A stretch of 64,000 bases of DNA from Gordonia sp. ABSL11-1 (GTDB taxonomy: Bacteria; Actinomycetota; Actinomycetes; Mycobacteriales; Mycobacteriaceae). The notes under the pieces were generated by a model. That model searched no databases. It saw only the letters and a program-made list of their open reading frames with translations, and was not told the origin of the DNA. Shown here piece by piece: positions 9,239 to 16,262 of the stretch (the stretch's first letter is position 1; each line of letters opens with the position of its first letter). The translations under genes and the position numbers were made by a program. The stretch lies in assembly GCF_030315685.1 (NCBI RefSeq), contig NZ_JASXSI010000012.1, forward strand, positions 62,001 to 126,000. The letters are read 5' to 3'.

Positions 9239-11710
9239 GTGGGAAAGCTGACGAACAGCATGTGGCGACTTCTGGGTTCCCAGTCGACGCGTAATCAGTC
9301 GAAGTCCGTGTCGCTGATCAAGGATGCGGACGCCCACACCGCGTGGGCGGAGAAGCTCGACGACGACGCGTTCGCCGGTGAGGCAGAGAAGCTCGAGATC
9401 GCATCGAACAAGCACGATCGCGCACGATTCCTCGCGCTCGTGCGGGAAGCCTCCGACCGGACACTGGGGTTGCGGCCCTTCGACGTCCAGTTGCAGGGGG
9501 CGCTGCGCCTGCTCGAGGGCGACGTCGTGGAGATGGCCACCGGTGAGGGCAAGACGCTCGCCGGTGCGATCGCTGCGGTCGGACACGTGCTGCAGGGCCA
9601 CCGGGTCCACGTCATCTCTGTGAACGACTACCTGGCCACGCGTGACGCGGAGTGGATGGCCCCGCTGTTCACCGCGTTCGGGATCGTGTCGAAGGCCGTG
9701 TCGGAGAACTCCGACCGCGAACAACGCAAGGCCGCGTACGCCGCCGATGTCACCTATGGCTCGGTCAACGAGATCGGGTTCGACGTGCTCCGCGATCAGT
9801 TGGCGCTGTCGACCGACGATCTCGTCTCACCGAAACCCGATGTGGCAATCATCGACGAGGCGGACTCGGTCCTCGTCGACGAGGCCCTCGTCCCACTCGT
9901 GCTGGCCGGGTCGACCGAGGCCGTCGTGCCCGACCAGAAGATCCACGACGTCGTCGCCCGGATGAAGAACAAGCACTACGAGATCGACACCGACGGCCGC
10001 AACGTCACTCTCACCGAGGAGGGGGCGGCGTTCGTCGAGGACGAGCTCGGAGGCATCAACCTCTACGACGAGGAGCACGTCGGGACGACACTCGTCCACG
10101 TCAATGTCGCGATGCACGCGCAGTACCTGCTCGAGCGCGACATCCACTACATCGTCCGCGACGGCGGCGTCCACCTGATCAACGCGTCCCGCGGCCGTGT
10201 CGCCCAGCTGCAGCGGTGGCCCGACGGTGTCCAGGCTGCGGTGGAGATCAAAGAGGGTCTCAGTCAGACGGATTCGGGCGAGATGATCGACACGGTCACC
10301 GTGCAGGCGCTGCTCGGCCGCTATCCCACCGTGTGCGGGATGACCGGAACGGCCCTGGCCGCGGGCGAACAGTTCCGTCAGTTCTACGACCTGCTGGTGT
10401 CGCAGATCCCGCCGAACACACCCAACGTCCGCGTCGACGAGCCCGACCGCGTCTACGACAGCAAGGCCAACAAGGTCGAGGCGATCGTCGCCTACGTCGC
10501 CGAGGTGCACGAGACCGGTCAGCCCATCCTGATCGGCACGCACGACGTCGCCGAGTCCGAGGAGCTCGCGTACTTCCTCGACAAGGCGGGTGTGAGCTGT
10601 GTCGTGCTCAACGCGAAGAACGACGCCGAGGAGGCCAAGATCATCGCCGAGGCAGGCGCACTCCGGGCGGTGACGGTCTCGACGCAGATGGCCGGTCGCG
10701 GTACCGACATCCGGCTCGGTGGCTCCGGGGAGGACGAGAAGGCGCGGGAGGAGGTCGTCGAGCTCGGCGGACTGTGTGTCATCGGGACGGGGCGACACGA
10801 CACCGAGCGCCTCGACAGCCAGCTGCGCGGGCGCGCGGGACGACAGGGTGATCCGGGACGGTCCGTGTTCTTCTCCAGTCTCGAGGACCCCGTCGTCACC
10901 AAGAACCTCGCGTTCAAGCGGGATCCGGTCTCTCAGTCCGAGGACGGCTCGATGGGCGCCAAGGGCATCGACCTGATCGAACAGGCCCAGCGCGTCGCCG
11001 AGGGGGTCATGCTGGAACTCCACGCGAACACCTGGCGATACAACAAGCTGGTCAACCAGCAGCGCGACATCGTCGTCGCCCGCCGCATGGAGATCCTGAC
11101 GACCGACACGGCCCTCGACGAGCTCAAGGAAGCCGAGCCAGATCGCTACGCCGAACTGACCGGGGCGGCGAAGCCCGCGACCGATGAGGCCGCGACCGAC
11201 AAGGCTGCGGACACGGACGAGACGCAGACCGACGAGACGCAGACCGACGAGGCGCGGAAAGCCGAGGCGGAGGCCTCCGCCGAGACCGGACCCGCACTGT
11301 CGGAAGTCGATGCGACCGGGCAGGATTGCCCGGTCGAACCGGTGGATGAGAAGGTGCTTGCCCAGGCGGCCCGCGAGATAGTCCTGTTCCATCTGGACCG
11401 TGCGTGGGCGGACCATCTCGCCTTCGTCTCCGATGTCCGCGCCAGCATCCACCTGCGGTCGCTGGGCAAGGAGAGCCCGCTCGACGAGTTCCACAAGCTG
11501 ATCCTGGATGAGTTCTCGACGCTGCCGACCGAGGCGTTCGCGAACGCGCGCACGACGTTCCGTGAGGCGACGATCACCGCCGACGGTGTCGATCTCGGTG
11601 CCGCCGACCTGCACCGGTCGACGACCACCTGGACCTACATGGTCCATGACAACCTCTTCGCATCGGGCGGGGCGAAGACCCTGCAGGGCATCATCGGCAT
11701 CTTCCGGTGA
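9239..11710 (+). CDS. secA2: Accessory preprotein translocase ATPase SecA2
   Basis: This 823-residue ATPase drives export of a subset of proteins through the SecYEG channel in mycobacteria and relatives. Seen here are Walker A MATGEGKT (residues 99-106), the DEAD-box-like [13 protein letters not shown], the helicase motif [15 protein letters not shown] and [10 protein letters not shown], followed by a shortened C-terminal part without the zinc/SecB-binding tail of SecA1. Housekeeping SecA is longer (about 900 or more residues), and the gene sits next to a pgsA gene as in M. tuberculosis Rv1821-Rv1822. The GTG at 9239 follows AGGAGAAG. Residues about 644-685 are an acidic Thr/Asp/Glu/Ala-rich insert containing the repeated unit DETQT. 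Confidence 0.93.
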   Translation: MGKLTNSMWRLLGSQSTRNQSKSVSLIKDADAHTAWAEKLDDDAFAGEAEKLEIASNKHDRARFLALVREASDRTLGLRPFDVQLQGALRLLEGDVVEMATGEGKTLAGAIAAVGHVLQGHRVHVISVNDYLATRDAEWMAPLFTAFGIVSKAVSENSDREQRKAAYAADVTYGSVNEIGFDVLRDQLALSTDDLVSPKPDVAIIDEADSVLVDEALVPLVLAGSTEAVVPDQKIHDVVARMKNKHYEIDTDGRNVTLTEEGAAFVEDELGGINLYDEEHVGTTLVHVNVAMHAQYLLERDIHYIVRDGGVHLINASRGRVAQLQRWPDGVQAAVEIKEGLSQTDSGEMIDTVTVQALLGRYPTVCGMTGTALAAGEQFRQFYDLLVSQIPPNTPNVRVDEPDRVYDSKANKVEAIVAYVAEVHETGQPILIGTHDVAESEELAYFLDKAGVSCVVLNAKNDAEEAKIIAEAGALRAVTVSTQMAGRGTDIRLGGSGEDEKAREEVVELGGLCVIGTGRHDTERLDSQLRGRAGRQGDPGRSVFFSSLEDPVVTKNLAFKRDPVSQSEDGSMGAKGIDLIEQAQRVAEGVMLELHANTWRYNKLVNQQRDIVVARRMEILTTDTALDELKEAEPDRYAELTGAAKPATDEAATDKAADTDETQTDETQTDEARKAEAEASAETGPALSEVDATGQDCPVEPVDEKVLAQAAREIVLFHLDRAWADHLAFVSDVRASIHLRSLGKESPLDEFHKLILDEFSTLPTEAFANARTTFREATITADGVDLGAADLHRSTTTWTYMVHDNLFASGGAKTLQGIIGIFR

Positions 11711-11776
11711 TCGGCATCTTCCGGTGATCGGCCTGTTCGGATGATCGGCCCCTTTCGTCTGATCGGCAACGACCGG
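11691..11776 (+). repeat. 17-bp degenerate tandem repeat, five copies
   Basis: Five consecutive units based on TGATCGGCATCTTCCGG run from the last codons of secA2 to the start codon of the pgsA-like gene. Units begin at 11691, 11708, 11725, 11742 and 11760. The first two are nearly identical, and the others diverge after TGATCGGC. The secA2 stop codon is the first three bases of the second unit, so the array looks like a duplication of the 3' end of secA2 that spread into the intergenic space. Confidence 0.85.
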
Positions 11777-12432
11777 TGACCTCCGACGAGCGATCCTCGA
11801 CCGCAGACGATTCCGGACACGATTCCGGTTTGTCGGCCGCCGACGCTCCCGATCGCTTCCTCACCGTGCCGAACGCGCTGAGTGTGCTGCGGCTGGCGCT
11901 GATCCCGGTGTTCGTGTGGCTCCTGTTGGTCCGGGAGGCAGACGGCTGGGCCTTCGCGATCCTGATGTTCTCCGGCTTCTCGGACTGGGCGGACGGCAAG
12001 ATCGCCCGCTGGCTCGACCAGTCGTCGCGAATCGGGGCGTTGCTCGATCCGGCGGCGGATCGGCTCTACATCGTGATCATTCCGATCGCCTTCGGGATCC
12101 GGGAATTCGTGCCGTGGTGGCTGATCGCGGTGATCATCTGCCGGGATCTGGCATTGTTCGCCACCGGTCCGGCGCTGCGATCGCGTGGACTCCTCGCCCT
12201 GCCTACGCTGTACATCGGCAAGGCCGCGACGTTCGCGCTGATGAGCGCGTTTCCGTGGCTCCTTGCCGGACAGCTCGATTCGGTGGTCGGGATGATCTGT
12301 TATCCGATCGGCTGGGCGTTCATGATCTGGGGTGTCGCACTGTATCTGTGGTCGTTCGTCCTGTACGCCTACCAGACGGTGCTGGTGCTGCGGCGGATGC
12401 CACCGCACAAGGCCGTCGGCAACGTACCCTAA
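11776..12432 (+). CDS. CDP-alcohol phosphatidyltransferase (PgsA2-like)
   Basis: The 218-residue integral membrane protein has the full CDP-alcohol phosphotransferase motif D-x2-D-G-x2-A-R-x8-G-x3-D-x3-D, visible as DWADGKIAR followed by GALLDPAADR, embedded in a multi-helix membrane protein. Enzymes of this family join CDP-diacylglycerol to an alcohol such as glycerol-3-phosphate or phosphatidylglycerol in phospholipid synthesis. The orthologue beside secA2 in M. tuberculosis is called pgsA2, but its substrate is not firmly settled, so phosphatidylglycerophosphate or cardiolipin synthesis are both possible. The GTG start lies at the very end of the 17-bp tandem repeat. A hydrophilic Ser/Asp-rich N-terminus of about 27 residues precedes the first helix. 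Confidence 0.85.
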   Translation: MTSDERSSTADDSGHDSGLSAADAPDRFLTVPNALSVLRLALIPVFVWLLLVREADGWAFAILMFSGFSDWADGKIARWLDQSSRIGALLDPAADRLYIVIIPIAFGIREFVPWWLIAVIICRDLALFATGPALRSRGLLALPTLYIGKAATFALMSAFPWLLAGQLDSVVGMICYPIGWAFMIWGVALYLWSFVLYAYQTVLVLRRMPPHKAVGNVP

Positions 12433-12473
12433 AGTCGCCGTAGAGTCGTCCGCAGAATGAGAAAGGCGCGACA

Positions 12474-12878
12474 GTGACCGAGACCAATGTGCCCGCAGCC
12501 CTGCGCTATACGGCCGAACACGAGTGGGTCGAACGGCTGAGCCCGACGACGGTGCGGGTGGGCATCACCGACTTCGCGCAGGACGCACTCGGCGACGTGG
12601 TGTTCGTCCAGCTACCGGCTGTCGAGGACGCGGTGGTGACGGGGGAATCGTTCGCCGAGGTCGAGTCGACCAAGAGCGTGTCCGACATCTTCGGTCCGCT
12701 CGACGGGACGGTGGCGGAGGTCAACACAGACCTCGAGTCCGCCCCGGAGCTGGTGAACTCCGACCCGTACGGCGAAGGATGGCTCGTGGTGATCTCGGTC
12801 GCCGACGAGTCGGCCCTCGATGTGGCCCTCGGGGAGACACTCGACGCAGCCGGATATCAGGCGGTGACCGACGGCTGA
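12474..12878 (+). CDS. gcvH: Glycine cleavage system H protein
   Basis: This 134-residue lipoyl carrier protein shuttles the aminomethyl group between the P, T and L proteins of glycine cleavage. The lipoylated lysine is K67 in the motif VESTKSVSDI, and the family features YTAEHEWV near the N-terminus and LVNSDPYGEGWL near the C-terminus are intact. The GTG at 12474 is preceded by a GAGAAAGG-type ribosome-binding sequence. The gene is 41 bases after pgsA and upstream of garA, as in mycobacteria. gcvP is 3.4 kb downstream with its own riboswitch; no gcvT is in the window. Confidence 0.95.
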   Translation: MTETNVPAALRYTAEHEWVERLSPTTVRVGITDFAQDALGDVVFVQLPAVEDAVVTGESFAEVESTKSVSDIFGPLDGTVAEVNTDLESAPELVNSDPYGEGWLVVISVADESALDVALGETLDAAGYQAVTDG

Positions 12879-13213
12879 TCGGTGCCGACCACCCCGGAAT
12901 CCCGACCGGGGAGTAACAAGCCGACAACACCGACCCGTTGGCGGCGGTCGCGGCAGGCGCTCCGACTATGATCGGCGGTGTCCTGATCGACGCGACCACC
13001 CGTCCGACGGCCATGACACGGTACGGTTGCTCACAGCAGAACCGGTTCGGAATCCGACGATCGTCGGCCGGACCGGATGTCCGAGGGAGCAGTGTCCGAG
13101 GACGGCATGGAGTACCGGCATCACCAAGCGCGGTCACGCGGGTCGCGTGTCCGTCGGGGCCGGCAGGAACAGGGCCGAGACCGACGGGCACCGAGACAGA
13201 CGAAGGAGAAGTG
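12879..13213. other. 335-base gap between gcvH and garA
   Basis: No credible gene is present. The garA frame stays open for more than 270 bases upstream, but that stretch reads as low-complexity Arg/Gly/Pro sequence without a ribosome-binding site, so it is not taken as coding. A TATGAT hexamer at about 12967-12972 could be a -10 element for a garA leader, but no good -35 lies 16-18 bases upstream. GGAG at about 13205 is the garA Shine-Dalgarno. Confidence 0.5.
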
Positions 13214-13666
13214 GTGAGCGAAAACGACAAGGATCTTGAGGCACCGGTGGAGACCACCTCGGTTTTCCGGGAGGAGTTCATCTCCGAACTCGATTCCGGC
13301 GCGGCCGCCTCGAGTGAACCCGCCGACACCGGGGTGGAGAGGCTCTCGCCCGGCACGGCGCTGCTTGTCGTGAAGCGGGGTCCCAACGCGGGATCGCGCT
13401 TCCTGCTGGATCAGCCGACGACGTCGGCCGGTCGGCATCCGGACAGCGACATCTTCCTCGACGATGTGACCGTCAGTCGTCGTCATGCCGAATTCCGGCT
13501 CGGCGACAACGAGTTCCAGGTCGTCGACGTGGGCAGCCTGAACGGCACCTACGTGAACCGTGAACCGGTCGACACCGCGCAGCTGAGCAACGGAGACGAA
13601 GTCCAGATCGGCAAGTTCCGCCTGGTCTTCCTGAGTGGACCGCGCGACGGCCAAGCGGGCGCCTGA
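13214..13666 (+). CDS. garA: GarA, FHA-domain regulator of 2-oxoglutarate metabolism
   Basis: The 150-residue protein matches mycobacterial GarA / corynebacterial OdhI. It has an N-terminal phospho-switch segment VETTSVFREEF (T14/T15) and a C-terminal forkhead-associated domain (about residues 50-140) with SAGRHPDSDIFLDDVTVSRRH and DVGSLNGTYVN. In the family, PknB/PknG phosphorylate one of the two threonines; unphosphorylated GarA binds and inhibits the 2-oxoglutarate dehydrogenase complex and glutamate dehydrogenase and stimulates glutamate synthase. Two GTG codons lie in tandem at 13211 and 13214; the second is better spaced from GGAG. It precedes the MerR gene by four bases, so the two are probably one operon. 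Confidence 0.95.
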   Translation: MSENDKDLEAPVETTSVFREEFISELDSGAAASSEPADTGVERLSPGTALLVVKRGPNAGSRFLLDQPTTSAGRHPDSDIFLDDVTVSRRHAEFRLGDNEFQVVDVGSLNGTYVNREPVDTAQLSNGDEVQIGKFRLVFLSGPRDGQAGA

Positions 13667-13670
13667 CCCC

Positions 13671-14396
13671 GTGACGGCATCGTCGGCAGGTCAACGCGGC
13701 GAGGGGTCGATGTCGATCGGCTCCGTTCTCGCGTTGCTGCGCGAAGATTTTCCGGATGTCACGATCTCGAAGATCCGATTTCTGGAGTCCGAGGGCCTGG
13801 TCACGCCGGAGCGGGCGCCGTCGGGATACCGGCGGTTCAGCACCAAGGACTGTGAACGTCTGCGCTTCGTGCTCACCGCTCAGCGTGATCGGTATCTGCC
13901 GCTGAAGGTCATCAAGGAACAACTCGAGGCCATCGATCGTGGCGAGGGTGGGGCCGGTACCGGCGGCACGCGACTGCTGTCGTCGGCGCGCGGCACGGTG
14001 GCCCCGGCCACCGACTTCGGGACGCGCGCCGGACGCGTCTCGCGCGAGACCCTCATGGACCGGACCGGCGTCGACTCCGCGTTCGTCACCGAGTTGCAGC
14101 GCAACGGTCTGCTGACCCCGGGGCCGGCGGGCTTCTTCGACGAGGACGCGGTACGACTCGTCGAAGCCGCTGCGGCGCTCGCGAACTACGGACTCGAGAC
14201 GCGTCATCTGCGGGCGTTCAAGGTGTCCGCCGACCGCGAGGCCGGGCTGGTCGCCCAGATCGCCAACCCGATCGCCAAGGGCAAGGGGACCGGGGCGCGT
14301 GACCGGGCCGAGGAATTGGTCCGGGAGATCGCCGCTTTGTCGGTCACGCTGCACACCCAGTTGGTCAAGGCGGCGGTCCGCGGGGTCCTGGACTGA
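13671..14396 (+). CDS. ftsR: MerR-family regulator, FtsR/Rv1828 type
   Basis: The 241-residue regulator begins with a MerR-type winged helix (SIGSVLALLREDFPDVTISKIRFLESEGLV) and has a long C-terminal half with no metal-binding cysteines, as in Rv1828 of M. tuberculosis and FtsR of Corynebacterium, which activates ftsZ. Target genes here are inferred from that homology only. I prefer the GTG at 13671, directly after garA; it leaves an N-terminal stretch like that of Rv1828. An earlier in-frame codon at 13635 would overlap garA, and a later ATG at 13710 is also possible. The helix-turn-helix and the C-terminal effector-like region are intact. Confidence 0.87.
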   Translation: MTASSAGQRGEGSMSIGSVLALLREDFPDVTISKIRFLESEGLVTPERAPSGYRRFSTKDCERLRFVLTAQRDRYLPLKVIKEQLEAIDRGEGGAGTGGTRLLSSARGTVAPATDFGTRAGRVSRETLMDRTGVDSAFVTELQRNGLLTPGPAGFFDEDAVRLVEAAAALANYGLETRHLRAFKVSADREAGLVAQIANPIAKGKGTGARDRAEELVREIAALSVTLHTQLVKAAVRGVLD

Positions 14397-14524
14397 TCGG
14401 TCATCGCTCGGCCGCGCGCCGCTGCGGCGCGGTGTAGCGTCGTTGACAACGAGAACCATCGGCGCCGAGCAGGTGAACCGATCGGGTCGAGATGACATCC
14501 GGAGATCAAGGAAGCGGGTGCTAG

Positions 14525-15034
14525 ATGGGCGAGATGCGAGTCGTGGGCATTCGGGTCGAGCCGCCGCAGAGTCAGCCGGTGCTACTGCTCCGGGAGATCG
14601 ACGGTGAACGCTATCTCCCGATCTGGATCGGCCAGAGCGAGGCGGCGTCGATCGCGCTGCAGCAGAAGGGGATCGAACCCCCACGTCCCCTGACTCACGA
14701 TCTGATCGTGAACCTCATCGCCGAGTTCGGACAGACCTTGCAGGAGGTCCGGATCGTCGACATGCAGGAGGGCACGTTCTACGCGGAGATGGTCTTCGGT
14801 GACGATCTCCGTGTGTCGGCGCGGCCGTCGGATTCCATCGCCGTCGCCATGCGCGCCGGCGTCCCGATCATCGCCGACGAGACCGTGCTGACCGACGCCG
14901 GTCTGCTCATCCCCGAGGAGGAGGGTGAGGAGCCGGGCACGTCGTCGAACACGAAAGAGGACGAGGTCGAGAAGTTCAAGGAGTTCCTCGACAACGTGTC
15001 CCCGGACGATTTCAAGGCGAGCGGCGGGGCCTGA
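14525..15034 (+). CDS. Bifunctional nuclease family (DUF151) protein
   Basis: The 169-residue protein has the BFN/DUF151 core: MRVVGIRVEPPQSQPVLLLRE, then YLPIWIGQSEAASI and a PLTHDLI segment, followed by DSIAVAMRAGVPI. The C-terminal acidic tail (EEEGEEPG) is not part of the core. The family is named after a plant protein with DNase and RNase activity; the bacterial role is not well defined. It stands in the place of Rv1829 between the two MerR genes. The ATG at 14525 is preceded by a GGAAG-like site. The 128-base gap before it contains no gene. Confidence 0.83.
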   Translation: MGEMRVVGIRVEPPQSQPVLLLREIDGERYLPIWIGQSEAASIALQQKGIEPPRPLTHDLIVNLIAEFGQTLQEVRIVDMQEGTFYAEMVFGDDLRVSARPSDSIAVAMRAGVPIIADETVLTDAGLLIPEEEGEEPGTSSNTKEDEVEKFKEFLDNVSPDDFKASGGA

Positions 15035-15092
15035 CGCGGCTGCGATCGCGTGGCGTCCGGTAACGGAACGGCCACCGCGAGGTCACCGTTTG

Positions 15093-15115
15093 CTCGATCT
15101 CAAGTTGAGGTCGAG
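15093..15115. promoter_or_regulatory. 23-bp near-perfect palindrome, candidate MerR operator
   Basis: The left arm CTCGATCTCAA and right arm TTGAGGTCGAG are inverted repeats with one mismatch in eleven, around a single central G. It lies about 180 bases upstream of the Rv1830-type MerR gene and downstream of the DUF151 gene. Palindromes of this size and spacing are typical MerR dimer sites, so autoregulation is a reasonable inference; another regulator is possible. Confidence 0.5.
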
Positions 15116-15297
15116 GTTTCACCGCGCGTCGCATTGATCGGTGGTCACCGCCGACCTACCGTCGACACGTCGCCCGATTTCAGCGGGGACGGAGAACGAT
15201 CGACCGTCAGGCGCGTACTGTTGAAGCAGTCCTCGAGACGACTGCTCGGGGTTTCGGTGTCTGTCGAGTCGATCCAGGCGTTGCGAGGGAGTCTGCA

Positions 15298-15945
15298 GTG
15301 GGCGATCAGCCGTTCGACGACGAGGTGACGTCAGCGACGGACACGGCATCGGATCAAGGCGACGAGGGCGTGCGCCCACAGACCGCGACCCAGGGCAGTC
15401 TCGACGACATTGCACCCGGCTTGTTCCCGAACGACACCGTGCCCGACGATCTGGTCGGGTATCGGGTTCCGAGTGCGTGCCAGATCGCCGGCATCACCTA
15501 CCGTCAGCTCGACTACTGGGCACGGACGTCGCTGGTGGTCCCGTCCATCCGTGGCGCTGCCGGATCCGGCAGCCAGCGGCTGTACTCCTTCAAGGACATC
15601 CTGGTCCTCAAGATCGTCAAGCGGCTGCTCGACACCGGCATCTCGTTGCAGAACATCCGGGTGGCCGTCGATCATCTGCGTCAGCGCGGTGTCGAAGACC
15701 TCGCGCGCATCACCCTCTTCTCCGACGGCACCACCGTCTACGAATGCACGTCCGCCGAGGAGGTCGTCGACCTCCTGCAGGGTGGCCAGGGCGTCTTCGG
15801 TATCGCGGTGAGTGGGGCCATGCGCGAATTGAGTGGGACCATCGCGGACTTCCCCGGCGAACGCGCCGACGGCGGCGTGACCGAGACGGCTCCGGAGGAC
15901 GAACTGGCCGCACGTCGCAAGACCCGGACCCGCCGCACCGGCTAG
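15298..15945 (+). CDS. MerR-family regulator, Rv1830 (ResR) type
   Basis: The 215-residue protein has an acidic, disordered N-terminus (about 50 residues), then a MerR-type helix-turn-helix (YRVPSACQIAGITYRQLDYWART), a linker and a helical dimerisation part (VKRLLDTGISLQNIRVAVDHLR). It ends with a basic RRKTRTRRTG tail. It corresponds by position and sequence to Rv1830 of M. tuberculosis, which has been described as a regulator affecting growth rate and survival of antibiotic exposure. The start is GTG at 15298; sites further upstream lack support. The palindrome at 15093 is in its upstream region and the glycine riboswitch begins about 60 bases after its stop. Confidence 0.87.
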   Translation: MGDQPFDDEVTSATDTASDQGDEGVRPQTATQGSLDDIAPGLFPNDTVPDDLVGYRVPSACQIAGITYRQLDYWARTSLVVPSIRGAAGSGSQRLYSFKDILVLKIVKRLLDTGISLQNIRVAVDHLRQRGVEDLARITLFSDGTTVYECTSAEEVVDLLQGGQGVFGIAVSGAMRELSGTIADFPGERADGGVTETAPEDELAARRKTRTRRTG

Positions 15946-15959
15946 TGCGGGCGTCGAGC

Positions 15960-15987
15960 TGCAGAGACTTCCCCTACCCGTATACTG
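15960..15987 (+). promoter_or_regulatory. Probable promoter of the glycine riboswitch / gcvP transcript
   Basis: A TATACT hexamer (about 15982-15987) is preceded at 16 bases by TTGCAG (about 15960-15965), a weak -35. Transcription would start near 15994, just before the first aptamer. The position fits, but the -35 match is only partial. Confidence 0.45.
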
Positions 15988-16004
15988 GGTGAACGCCGCT
16001 GCGT

Positions 16005-16228
16005 CGCGGGAGAGAGTCACCGTTCGGGTTCGAGGTGGCCGCCGAAGGAGCAACACCTCCTCGTCAAACTCTCAGGCACCCAGGACCGTGATGTTTGACG
16101 GCGTCTCTGGAAAGAGACCTGGGGTGACCCGGGTCCGCCCACGGTGAAAGGTCCCGACGCCCGGTGTCGACGGCCGAATCTCTCAGGCGCCCACGGAGTC
16201 CGTTCGCGGACCCGGGCATGACAGAGGG
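16005..16228 (+). ncRNA. Tandem glycine riboswitch (gcvT element) upstream of gcvP
   Basis: Two aptamer-like units precede gcvP. The first contains GCGGGAGAGAG, the conserved GCCGAAGGAGCAA bulge and AAACTCTCAGGCACC. The second begins with a CTCTGGAAAGAGACC hairpin and ends with GCCGAATCTCTCAGGCGCCC, followed by GACAGAGGGGGAG. These are hallmark segments of the glycine riboswitch, whose ligand binding controls glycine-cleavage genes, usually switching them on. The last conserved segment ends about 35 bases before the gcvP start, so the switch may act on transcription or translation; no clear intrinsic terminator with a U-run is visible. Confidence 0.92.
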
Positions 16229-16262
16229 GGAGGGCCGCAGACCGCCGAGAGGTAGACCTGTC

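Noticed and set aside
12938..13213. N-terminal extension of garA
   Set aside because: It is low-complexity and unlike GarA; the GGAG before GTG 13214 and the match to known GarA starts decide.
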